This document shows, piece after piece, positions 25,884 to 35,500 of a stretch of 52,221 nt of DNA. How positions within the stretch are numbered: the first letter of the stretch is position 1; every line of letters begins with the position of its first letter. A program made the translations under genes and the position numbers. Below the pieces are notes generated by a model. The model did not search any database and had not been told where the DNA came from. It saw only the letters and a list, made by a program, of their open reading frames with translations. Source of the stretch: Fidelibacterota bacterium (GTDB lineage: Bacteria > Fidelibacterota > UBA8477 > JABMPR01); NCBI GenBank assembly GCA_013203185.1, contig JABMOS010000095.1, forward strand, positions 1-52,221. The letters are read 5' to 3'.

Positions 25884-28727
25884 TTATTTAATGAGGGTCA
25901 TCTTAGCTGTTTTGGACAGGTGTCCAGAACGAAGCTCATAGATATAGACACCAGCTGCAGCAGGTGTTCCAGCTGCTGTGATGCTATTCCATGTGATACT
26001 ATGTGTACCAGGACCGTATGATGCGTCACTGGCTAAACGAACAACTTCTTGTCCCAGCATGTTGTAAACGATGATGTTAATATTGTCCTTTGCTAGCGGC
26101 AATGTAAACTCAATCGTTGTGCTTGGGTTGAAGGGGTTGGGATAGTTTTGCTCAAGTTTGTAATCATCTGGTGTGATGATTGTCCACTTTTCTTCTACAC
26201 CAACTGCACCACCGAGCTCAGTAACTGAGAATGTGTAACCCATTGGATTGCCAACACTATAAGGTGGTTCAAGAAAACCCTGAACAAGTTCAGAACGTCC
26301 ATCACCATCAAGATCGTCAGCAAAATCTAGTCCAAAACCACCCATGGTTTCGGTCCAGTTAGCTACAACAGCTTCATCCCAGCCAGTTCCATTATAGGAC
26401 CACTGCAAGATGCGAGCATGGCTATAGTCAACAGCATAGAGTTCATCTACGCCATCGCCATCACTATCTCCACCAGTCAGATCCCAAGGGGCACCATGGT
26501 GGGAGAGAATTTCCACACCATTTTCAAAGGTGATATCAGCAACATCATCACCACCTCTGACCTGCCATACCCAACCGAGTGAGTACTGAGGACCATAGAG
26601 CTCATCAATTCCATCACCATCGATGTCAGTAACATATGTTGAACCATATACTACATCATCAGAACCTGAGGAATCAATCATGGTTGAACTCTGAATAGCA
26701 TAATCATCTGTACCTAGTGACTCAACAACGAGAAGTGTGTTGTTATTCCAAGATAGGAAACATACTTCCTTGTCGCCATCGCCATCAAGATCGGTCACAT
26801 TTGGCTGACCATATCCAGGTGATCCGCCCCATTCAGGAGCATCCTTGTTGGAAACCCATTCAGGAACCAGTGAATAAAAACCTGATGCGAAGGTGCCGTC
26901 AACATGAGCAATCATATGGATGTCATAGGTCGAGCCAGTGTTACCATTATTAGAAATCATAACTTCCTGCTGACCGTCACCATCAGGATCGCCAACGTTG
27001 ATTGTACGATCGCCGTAATATCTGTCAACCACAACACCATCAACCATTACTGGCATGACATATTGGGTATAGTTATCACTTCCTACAACACCATCCCATT
27101 CCCAGACATTGAGACCGTTACCGGCTTCAGCAGCATCACGAAAACTCATAAAGATGATTTCGCCAACGCCATTATTATCCAGATCACCTGTAATAACAAA
27201 ACGGACATTAGAACCATAAGTCGTTGAATCAACGGTTAGGGTATTTCTCCATTCCAGAGTATTATCACCTGTGACTTCATAGATATGAAGACCATGAACG
27301 GTGTAATCTGTTACTAAGACCTCTTGCATTCCATCACCATCAAGATCACTACCAGCAGTTACACCACGGGTTTGAAATCCAGGTGTGACAGGATTTACAG
27401 AGGAAGTATCAGCAACAATTGGGCTAGTCTCGACACCAGGTGCCCAGTTCCAACCGTCGTGCTCGAATACCTGAGCGAGAGTTGCTTCAGTTGTCACAGC
27501 AATAAACTCATCCAGACCATCATAATCAAAATCGCCTAGAACAACATCCTGCCATGAGGCAACATCAGTTGCAATGTAGTATGGTGTCCATGAAGCAGCA
27601 GAGAAGACATCTCCAACGCCATCATATTCTAGATCAATAATGGCAGAGGAATCGCGGTCAGTAATGATATAGTCAGCACCATCTGCAGGACCCCACCAGA
27701 TATCAGTGTTTCCTAGTTTTGCACCACCGAATTGCCATACATTATCAGTATCCTCGAAGATTATATGAATATCAGTCTCGAGGTCAAAATCAGCCAGATC
27801 ATCGCCTATTTCATAGACGTAAACGTTTCCATTTGTCGATGCCAGGTAGATTTCAGTGTATCCATCACCGTTGAGATCAGCTGCTTCCACTGAACGCTGA
27901 GATCCACCGTCATCGGGAGTAATATCATCTGTGAAGAGGATAAGCTCATAATCATCAACGCCAAGGACATCATAAAATGCGATGGCATTATAGTCCCATT
28001 CGACAAAAGCAAAATTGTTGGTACCATTATTATCAAAATCACCAATAACACCACCATAATTTGAGTAACTCATGCTTTGGTCAATATATTCCACAATCCA
28101 GTTTGGAAATGCAAAAGTGGAATTTGTATCCAGACTCATGACCATAACAAAATCAGTACCGCCACCATCTGATATAAGTAATTCATCGATACCATCATTA
28201 TCAAGATCACCTGCCATCAGAGTTTTTGCATCAGTTCCACTTTCTGAAACGAGCCCGGCTAGTTCTTCAGGATCAAGACTGCCTACGAGATTAAAATTCA
28301 TATCCGTTGAGCTTGTATCATACTCAAAAATGAAAACTGAGTTATAGTCGGTGTTGCCTTTTCCAGCAATCAGAAGCTCTGGAATTCCGTCACCATCCAA
28401 ATCAGATGTTTGATCAGCAACATCTCTTGAATAAATAACATCTGCAATGACGTAGGTCCAAACATTCTCGAAACTATCATCGCCGTTATTTTCATACATG
28501 ATGACCGTAATACCGCCGGCATCAGTAACACCTACAAACTCAGGGTATCCATCGCCATCGAAATCAAATGGACCAGCTGCAGCCCAATAGACATCACCAG
28601 CAGTAGGATGGGTTTCAGACCACCCCTCTGTATAAGCATTCATACCATTTTCACCTGCCATGGCAAAAACTGTAAATGCGAGTAGTAGTACTAGGGTGAT
28701 CGACCATCTTGGTAAATTCATTCCCAT
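25884..28727 (-). CDS. Secreted FG-GAP/VCBS repeat protein with T9SS tail
   Basis: A 947-aa secreted protein. A signal peptide (to about residue 24, ending VFAMAGE) is followed by some 13-14 copies of the Asp-rich FG-GAP signature, for example DFDGDGYPEF, DLDGDGIPEL, DLDNDGIDEL and DLDGDGRSEL. These are calcium-binding blades of integrin-alpha-like beta-propellers, enough for about two propellers. From about residue 860 comes a canonical T9SS type A sorting domain (NYPNPFNPSTTIEF, INIIVYNMLGQEVVRL, AGVYIYEL, KMTLIK). Such proteins act as surface adhesins or carbohydrate-binding scaffolds; the ligand is unknown. The ATG follows a perfect AAGGAGGA five bases away, which predicts strong translation. 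It is divergent from the class II receptor cluster and has its own terminator, so it is monocistronic. Confidence 0.88.
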   Translation of the reverse strand: MGMNLPRWSITLVLLLAFTVFAMAGENGMNAYTEGWSETHPTAGDVYWAAAGPFDFDGDGYPEFVGVTDAGGITVIMYENNGDDSFENVWTYVIADVIYSRDVADQTSDLDGDGIPELLIAGKGNTDYNSVFIFEYDTSSTDMNFNLVGSLDPEELAGLVSESGTDAKTLMAGDLDNDGIDELLISDGGGTDFVMVMSLDTNSTFAFPNWIVEYIDQSMSYSNYGGVIGDFDNNGTNNFAFVEWDYNAIAFYDVLGVDDYELILFTDDITPDDGGSQRSVEAADLNGDGYTEIYLASTNGNVYVYEIGDDLADFDLETDIHIIFEDTDNVWQFGGAKLGNTDIWWGPADGADYIITDRDSSAIIDLEYDGVGDVFSAASWTPYYIATDVASWQDVVLGDFDYDGLDEFIAVTTEATLAQVFEHDGWNWAPGVETSPIVADTSSVNPVTPGFQTRGVTAGSDLDGDGMQEVLVTDYTVHGLHIYEVTGDNTLEWRNTLTVDSTTYGSNVRFVITGDLDNNGVGEIIFMSFRDAAEAGNGLNVWEWDGVVGSDNYTQYVMPVMVDGVVVDRYYGDRTINVGDPDGDGQQEVMISNNGNTGSTYDIHMIAHVDGTFASGFYSLVPEWVSNKDAPEWGGSPGYGQPNVTDLDGDGDKEVCFLSWNNNTLLVVESLGTDDYAIQSSTMIDSSGSDDVVYGSTYVTDIDGDGIDELYGPQYSLGWVWQVRGGDDVADITFENGVEILSHHGAPWDLTGGDSDGDGVDELYAVDYSHARILQWSYNGTGWDEAVVANWTETMGGFGLDFADDLDGDGRSELVQGFLEPPYSVGNPMGYTFSVTELGGAVGVEEKWTIITPDDYKLEQNYPNPFNPSTTIEFTLPLAKDNINIIVYNMLGQEVVRLASDASYGPGTHSITWNSITAAGTPAAAGVYIYELRSGHLSKTAKMTLIK

Positions 28728-28782
28728 TTTGTCCTCCTTAGTTAATTGACTCTTTTATCTCTCAAATAAATTAAAATAAATC

Positions 28783-28803
28783 GACACAATAAATTATTGT
28801 GTC
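28783..28803. promoter_or_regulatory. 21-base perfect palindrome in the divergent control region
   Basis: Half-sites GACACAATAA and TTATTGTGTC flank a single central A, giving a perfect ten-base inverted repeat. It lies between the predicted minus-strand start site and the ATG of the FG-GAP gene, where a bound repressor would block elongation. As RNA it could form only a weak AT-rich hairpin, so a DNA operator is the likelier reading. The protein that binds it is not encoded here. Confidence 0.5.
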
Positions 28804-28835
28804 CACTCATTTGTAGATTAACTGAAAGTGCCGTA

Positions 28836-28864
28836 AATCTAGAGATCGTTGCAAAGGTTGACAA
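28836..28864 (-). promoter_or_regulatory. Candidate sigma70 promoter for the FG-GAP gene
   Basis: On the minus strand TTGTCA and TAGATT are spaced by 17 bases (5/6 and 4/6 matches). The predicted start lies near 28829, giving a leader of about 100 bases that contains the 21-base palindrome. Confidence 0.4.
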
Positions 28865-28885
28865 GCAAAAACCTCACTTTTATCA

Positions 28886-28916
28886 TAGTTAGTTAATATT
28901 AGTGTTAAACTAACTA
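28886..28916. promoter_or_regulatory. Imperfect inverted repeat just upstream of the receptor promoter
   Basis: TAGTTAGTTAA (28886-28896) and TTAAACTAACTA (28905-28916) form an inverted repeat with one extra base in the right arm. It ends six bases before the -35 hexamer of the + strand promoter, the usual position for an activator. The half-site TTAACTAACT also occurs at 4414 upstream of the class I cluster. A regulatory role is inference. Confidence 0.45.
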
Positions 28917-28922
28917 AGATGG

Positions 28923-28951
28923 TTGACTTGACTTAACCGGACGACTATAAT
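28923..28951 (+). promoter_or_regulatory. Near-consensus sigma70 promoter of the class II cluster
   Basis: TTGACT (28923-28928) and a perfect TATAAT (28946-28951) are separated by exactly 17 bases. The predicted start near 28958 gives a leader of about 45 bases before the ATG at 29004. This is the best promoter match seen in the window and should drive the receptor-exoprotein-PorV-like triad. Confidence 0.8.
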
Positions 28952-29003
28952 AGTGGATTACAGAACTTTACTATTAGTAATGAAATAGAACCAGGGAGTG
29001 TAT

Positions 29004-32000
29004 ATGAGTTCAATGCTGGTAAAACTTCACAGAACTATTATTGGTGTATTTATATTTGTTTTAATGACTAACCATCTATTTGCCGGAACTACTGGGAAAA
29101 TTTCTGGCCGTGTGACAGATGCAGAAACCGGTGAAGGCTTACCCGGAGTAAATGTTATCCTTGAAAATACAGGTATGGGTGCCTCTACAGATATAGATGG
29201 AATCTATTTTATTATTAATGTGCCTGTGGGAATATTCTCTGTCCGGGCCGAGATGATCGGCTATAACTCAAGTATTATGACGGAAGTCTCAGTCAGAGGC
29301 GACTTAACCACAGAAGTTGATTTTCCCATGACTATCCAGGTGCTGGAATCCGATCAAGAAGTGATCGTGGTTGCCGAGCGCCCCATGGTTCAAAAAGATT
29401 TAACCTCAGGTCGTTCCATCGTCAGCGCAGCAGAAATTTCAGAAATGCCAGTTGAGTCCCTTGCAGGTGTTATTGGGACAAAAGCAGGAATTGTGGCTGG
29501 AGCAGATGGTTCCATGCATATTCGAGGTGGTCGATCCAGTGAAGTGACCTATATGATTGATGGTGTCCCTGTCACCAATCTCTCTTCAGGAGGTCTGGCA
29601 GTTGGTCTTGAAAACAGTGCTGTTCAGGAACTACAGATTTTGAGTGGTACGTTTAACGCCGAGTATGGGCAGGCCATGTCAGGTATTATCAATATTGTGA
29701 CCAAAGAGGGTGGTGAAAAATACCAGGGTAATATCAGTGCCTACATGGGTGACTATTATACAGAGAATACACGATATTTCGAGCACGCAGACGAGTTTGA
29801 TCCCAGTAATATTAAAAATCTGGAGCTCAGCCTATCGGGTCCTGTTCCAGGATTTGGAAAGAAATTAACCTTTTTCGCCAATGGACGAGCTTACAATTAT
29901 GGAGGTCTCTATCGAGGCGTACGAGAGCATTCTCCAAACGATGTCAACTATCTCACTTCCAAAGCTGTTGAAGAATTACGGGATTCTCCCTGGGGTCGGG
30001 CGGGATTATTGAATTTTGCAGAACCTTTCACCGATCTAGATGCCGATGGTAAGCTGGCACCCGGCAGTGAGTCCTATTTTGATTTTGACGGGAATGGACA
30101 GTTTACAGTAGGGGAGCCCTTCCGGGATGTCAATGGAAATGGTCGTTATGATCATAACATCGACTTTAATCAGAACGGATTCATCGATAATGAAGATTGG
30201 GAATTTATAGATCTTAATGGAGATGGCGTACTTAACGGAGATCCCTTTGTAGACGCCAACTTTAATGGCGTTCTTGATGGTGAACCCTATATCGATTTTA
30301 ATGGCAATCAAATGTGGGATAGTGGTGCCACAGGGGATTCCAGTATTGTCCGTCTGAATACTTCCTCCAGGGTCAATGGAATGCTCAAGTTGACATGGAA
30401 GATCAATCCAAAGTTAAAACTTAATGCAAGTATTATTCACAACATTGCCCAGTCACAAAGCTATAGTCAGGGATATAAATACAATCCCGATGGTCGACCT
30501 ACAAATGAGTCTACTTCCACATCGATTATATTGGACCTAAGACATTCACTTAATGCGAGGATGTTCTATAACATTAAAGGATCCTATTACCAGACCACAG
30601 CCAAGACTTACTATATTGATGTCGATCCCACTAAGTTGAGTGAGGATAAATCCCTGGTATTTAACAATGTGAGTGATTGGGCTGATTTCATTGACGATGC
30701 CGCTGCAGATGATGCAGCTGGAATCGGAATGGGGAGTTTTTATGGCTCAGTGCAAGATTCTTTATTGATTTTAAAAAGCGATATGGTCATCTCTTTTCAT
30801 GATAGTTTGATAGTTGGTGGCGTGACCATGTACGCAGAAAATATTTTTGGTAGCAATTCATTTTCAATCGGTGTCACCAATACATGGGAATCTACTGCTG
30901 GACCATCCTGGGTGGAAACACTTAGCGACCCTTCAATAATCGACTGGATTCAACAGATTAAATTCGATTTTGTCATCAACGACCTAAAAAAGGCATACTT
31001 TTTACCAAACGAAATTTCAGAACAACCTGATAACGAGTATTTGGCTGGAGGTCACAGCCATTCCTTCTCAGAACGTATCAATCGAACCTATCTTATGAGT
31101 GCTGATCTTACCTGGCAAATGAACAATACACACCAGGTGAAAGCTGGTGTTGGCTTTAAAACCCATACCATGGAATACAAGGCCTACACTGTTTTTGTTC
31201 AGGAAAATCTGGACTGGATTCCAACCATTAAAACGACTGAATCCAGTTTCTCCAATGATTCTTACGACAATTGGCTTACAGATGCAGTATCCAAGCTTTC
31301 ACTGGACACACGCAACCCACGAGAAGCATATGTTTATCTTCAGGATAAGATTGAATTGAAGGATATGATTGTTAATCTCGGATTACGTTATGACTATTTC
31401 AATCCGAATTATTTTGTGCCTAGTGACTACAGAGATCCAGAAAATCCCACCTACTGGCTCTATACGCTGGCCAATCCAGAGACTGCTAACCTGGACACCT
31501 TTTTCCAATTCTCTGGCGAGGTAACGGCTTTCGATGAAATTCTTGATACCCTGGATGCCAATGGAGAGCCCTGGAAAGAGTACAACGACTTTTATGTAGA
31601 TACAGAACCGGTACATCAGATATCACCTAGAATTGGTGTTGCTTATCCTATTACGGATAAAGGAATTATCCACTTTAGTTATGGTCACTTTTTCCAGATC
31701 CCCACATTTAGTTACCTCTATGCCAACCCGGAGATGGAAATCAGTACAGCCAGTAATGAATCAATTCTGGGCAATGCCAACTTGAAACCTCAAAAGACGG
31801 TTACTTACGAGATTGGCTTGCAGCAGGAACTGACTTCGGATCTTGGGATTGAAATCATTGCTTTTTATAAGGATTTTTCAGGATTATTGAGTTCTGATCA
31901 ATACGAGAAGTACAATACAGTAAAATATATTGTTTATTCAAATCGCGATTATGGGGACACAAAAGGTATCACCTTCTCAATTAATAAGCGGCGCTCAGGT

Positions 32001-32555
32001 TTACTCTCTGCTTCAGCTGACTATACGTACCTCGTAGCCCAGGGAAATGCCTCCAACCCCTTGGCCTTGTTTTATGCAAACCAAAGTGATCCACCAGCCG
32101 AAGTCGTCAAGCAGGTTATTCCTCTGGACTGGGATCAAACCCATACTATTAATGTCAATATCTCTTTATCTCAGCCACGTAAGTGGGGTATTTCAATCCT
32201 TACCAAATATGGATCTGGCTTGCCATACACGCCGACATATCAGGGCTCCTCATTAGATGCCGCCAATTCTGATCGTCGTCCCGATTTTTTCAATGTTGAT
32301 ATCAATATGCACAAAGATGTTGTATTCGCAGGTCTCCATTGGACAGTTTTTGCCAAGATTTATAATGCTCTCAACATCCAGAACGAGAGAAGCGTATTCT
32401 CAGATACTGGCCGAGCCACATATTCTCTCATCCCGACCTATACGCCGGATCGTGGGAATATTTATGGCCGACATTCCCTTGCCGATTGGTTAACTAGACC
32501 TAATTATTTTAGTAGTCCTCGACAGTTTCGTGTCGGTTTCTCAACAAGTTTCTAG
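29004..32555 (+). CDS. TonB-dependent receptor with EF-hand-like insertion (class II, copy 1)
   Basis: Outer-membrane receptor of 1,183 aa from the ATG at 29004. The track's GTG at 28998 is too close to the AGGGA ribosome site. A signal peptide is followed by a CarboxypepD-reg domain (TGKISGRVTDAETGEGLPGV), a plug with HIRGGRSSEVTYMIDG and GTFNAEYGQAMSGIINIVT, and a barrel ending SSPRQFRVGFSTSF. Between plug and barrel, about residues 343-440, lies a run of six Asp/Asn/Gly calcium-loop-like repeats, including the good EF-hand loop DFDGNGQFTVGE from D360, plus DFNQNGFIDNED and DLNGDGVLNGD. It lacks the long pre-terminal loop of class I. It heads the class II cluster behind a strong promoter; no SusD follows. 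Substrate unknown. Confidence 0.9.
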   Translation: MSSMLVKLHRTIIGVFIFVLMTNHLFAGTTGKISGRVTDAETGEGLPGVNVILENTGMGASTDIDGIYFIINVPVGIFSVRAEMIGYNSSIMTEVSVRGDLTTEVDFPMTIQVLESDQEVIVVAERPMVQKDLTSGRSIVSAAEISEMPVESLAGVIGTKAGIVAGADGSMHIRGGRSSEVTYMIDGVPVTNLSSGGLAVGLENSAVQELQILSGTFNAEYGQAMSGIINIVTKEGGEKYQGNISAYMGDYYTENTRYFEHADEFDPSNIKNLELSLSGPVPGFGKKLTFFANGRAYNYGGLYRGVREHSPNDVNYLTSKAVEELRDSPWGRAGLLNFAEPFTDLDADGKLAPGSESYFDFDGNGQFTVGEPFRDVNGNGRYDHNIDFNQNGFIDNEDWEFIDLNGDGVLNGDPFVDANFNGVLDGEPYIDFNGNQMWDSGATGDSSIVRLNTSSRVNGMLKLTWKINPKLKLNASIIHNIAQSQSYSQGYKYNPDGRPTNESTSTSIILDLRHSLNARMFYNIKGSYYQTTAKTYYIDVDPTKLSEDKSLVFNNVSDWADFIDDAAADDAAGIGMGSFYGSVQDSLLILKSDMVISFHDSLIVGGVTMYAENIFGSNSFSIGVTNTWESTAGPSWVETLSDPSIIDWIQQIKFDFVINDLKKAYFLPNEISEQPDNEYLAGGHSHSFSERINRTYLMSADLTWQMNNTHQVKAGVGFKTHTMEYKAYTVFVQENLDWIPTIKTTESSFSNDSYDNWLTDAVSKLSLDTRNPREAYVYLQDKIELKDMIVNLGLRYDYFNPNYFVPSDYRDPENPTYWLYTLANPETANLDTFFQFSGEVTAFDEILDTLDANGEPWKEYNDFYVDTEPVHQISPRIGVAYPITDKGIIHFSYGHFFQIPTFSYLYANPEMEISTASNESILGNANLKPQKTVTYEIGLQQELTSDLGIEIIAFYKDFSGLLSSDQYEKYNTVKYIVYSNRDYGDTKGITFSINKRRSGLLSASADYTYLVAQGNASNPLALFYANQSDPPAEVVKQVIPLDWDQTHTINVNISLSQPRKWGISILTKYGSGLPYTPTYQGSSLDAANSDRRPDFFNVDINMHKDVVFAGLHWTVFAKIYNALNIQNERSVFSDTGRATYSLIPTYTPDRGNIYGRHSLADWLTRPNYFSSPRQFRVGFSTSF

Positions 32556-32568
32556 GAAGGTGTTAAAT

Positions 32569-35500
32569 ATGAAGAAGAATATGACCCTATTGCTCGCCTT
32601 CATCACCTTCATGGGTGTGTTGAATGCAGGACCAACTACCAATAATCCAGTCCCCGCCAATAAGCAGGATCGTGCGGCCTGGTTGAAATATTATAATACT
32701 CTGGATAGACAGGCTCATTTATCAAAGGCTTCTGCCCTCAGTGATCGCAAGGCTGGGACTCACAATGGAAACCGAGTCAGAACACTATTTTACAATTATG
32801 GATCTATCGGTCGACCCAATACAGAGCCATCCATGGAATGGCCTATTGGTTCAGGACGTGGCTATGCCTTTGAGTTTGGTGTAGTTGCTGGTGCCAGGAT
32901 TACAACGTTCGGCGGTCAAAGTGACATTATCGTCAGTGATGGTCTTACGGTTGCTGGCGTGCGCTATGACAACAGCGGTTTTGACAATAATCCAGGGGAT
33001 TGGCAACCTTTACCCGGTTTTCATGATCCCTTTCAATCCTCCATTGCCATGAGTGATGCAATTGACGAAAACAGGGACAATAAACCCGATTCATGGCCTG
33101 GCAACTGGTACAATACAGCTTTTCAAGATTATATGTGGCCTGGTGAGTATGGTGTTGGTGTCACTACAGCTGACCAGGAATCCTACTACGTCATGGACGA
33201 TTTTTATATCAAGAGTCACAATACATACTGGCCCCAGCAGGGATGGTCAGATTCGCTAAGGGGTGATGAATTCTATCCCGGATTTCCCGCCGATACCGTA
33301 CGGGGAGGCTTAGGGCTCCAGGTTGAATCTCGTGGCTACCAATGGATAGCAACCCGAGCACAAAATGTGATTTTCTTTGTATATGAACTGAAGAATGTTG
33401 GTTTGGATACTCTGGATAACCTGTATTTCGGGATGTATGGAGATCCCCATGTTGGTGGTGCCTCTGACTATAGTGATGATGATGCATATTTTGATACCTT
33501 CATCGATATTGTATATGGTTGGGATGACGATGCCATTGGTGATCCAGTGTTTGGAACCACATTGCCTGGATTTTTTGGCTACAAATTTTTGGAATCCCCA
33601 GGCGAACCTCGAGACGGTATCGATAATGATGCTGACGGCATGATCGATGAGTCCATGCAAGATGGAATTGACAATGATGGTGACTGGGAAATCTATTCTG
33701 ATTGGAATCTCAGCGGTGAATGGGACGAGGGTGAACCTGTAAACGATGACCTGGGATCCGATGGTGTAGGGCCTGAAGACCCGCAATATGTAGGACCTGA
33801 CGCCGATGGGAGCGAAACGAACGGCATGCCTGATCCTGGCGAACCAAATTTTGACGAGAAGGATCTCGATGAGGCTGACCAGATCGGTTTAACCGGGTTT
33901 ATTGTTGATTCCTATTCCAATAGTACTGAAACGGAAGATTATTATTATTCCAGTCGGCTCACAGCACCCATAGACACATCCGCTTTTCAGCAGAACGCTG
34001 ACAATATCTTTATGTATAGCTCAGGCCCGATTAAAATGGCACCAAATGATGTACGTCGTTTTTCAATAGCCATGCTTTATGGGTATAATTCAAATGCGGC
34101 TACGGGTGAGACACTCTATGAAGATCCTCACAATGTGCGTGATTTGTATGCAACTGCAGCTATTATGCAGGAGATTTATGATGCTGGATATCGCTTTGTT
34201 AAGCCACCAAATAAACCCCGGCTAACTGCAGTCCCTGGCGATGGTCAGGTTACACTGTACTGGGATGAAGGAGCTGAAAAGTCTCGGGATCCACTCTATG
34301 GTAAGGACTTTGAAGGATATGCCATTTACAGGGCCACCGATTTTGGCTTTAATGAATCACTGGTAATCACGGATACCTATGGTAGTCCATATCTTTGGAA
34401 TCCAATTGCAAAATTTGATTTGAAAAACCACATATCAGGTCCCCATCCTACTGAGCAAATAAAAAACTCAGGTCTGCACTTTGATATGGGTCGAAATAGT
34501 GGATTGGTCCACAGCTTTGTGGATAAAAATCTGGTCAACGGGCAGCGTTACTTCTACGCAATTTGTGCCTATGATTCAGGATCGGCTATAGATACGATCC
34601 CTCCAACAGAGACCTCTAAGACAATCCAGGAGGACTTTGCTGGCAATGTTTCACTGGATGTAAATACGGCGATGGTTACGCCTCAGGCTCCTTCAGTTGG
34701 GTTTATTGCTCCAGAAATAATTGACATCAGCGATCCAGGAACACCTGGTACTGGAAGGGTTGAATTCACTATCATTGATCCCACTCTGGTTCCTGATAAC
34801 CGCATATTGGAAGTGCGCTTTGTTGATTCTGGGATGGACTTAGTTGACAATGATGGTGATTGGGAGAGTTATACGGACACGGAAATTCTCCGTAATAACG
34901 GCGTCTATGTGGATATGATCGTTCCTCCCAGTGGTGACACTTTAAGCTATTCAAGCAGCTCGACAGATATGGTGTTGGTGAAGGGCGAAGTGGGTAACAT
35001 CTTTGATTACAATGGTTTTCAATGGAAAATTAAAACATGGATAGAGGGCCCAAGCCTCTCCACAGATACAGTGTATATCTATCCAGATGCCTTTGTCATC
35101 ACACCTACCCTGGACATATGGGATCCTGCTGTTGATGGCAGCGTCAATGATGATGTTGGTTCTGACGGCTGTTCAGACGAATATGAAGATGGAAGCGGGG
35201 GATGTTCTGAACTCGTTGTAGCCTTGCCCGGGTCGGATCCGAATGGTGATAATTGGAACCCTCTGACCAATTCGACAGGTACAGAGGCCAATGGCATACC
35301 GGACGCTGGTGAACCCGATATAGATATGAATGACTTTCAGGAGTTGGTGCGGGAAACGCAGTCCTTTTCAGTTGTGGATGTTACGGACCCTCTGAGTGAA
35401 ATAATGATTATGGACAATCAGCTTGGAATTCATGGTGAGGATTTTAATCAAATAAGTAACGGACTTCAGGTATTTGTTGAGAATGACACGCTGACCCTTG

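Noticed and set aside
25884-28727. FG-GAP gene as a recombined or phase-variable repeat gene
   Set aside because: The Asp-rich repeats are diverged at the DNA level and irregularly spaced; no long identical tandem units were seen.
33310-33786. 158-codon minus-strand ORF inside the giant exoprotein gene
   Set aside because: It lies antisense to a well-supported coding frame in an Asp/Gly-repeat region whose complement is naturally stop-poor. No signal, domain or ribosome site.
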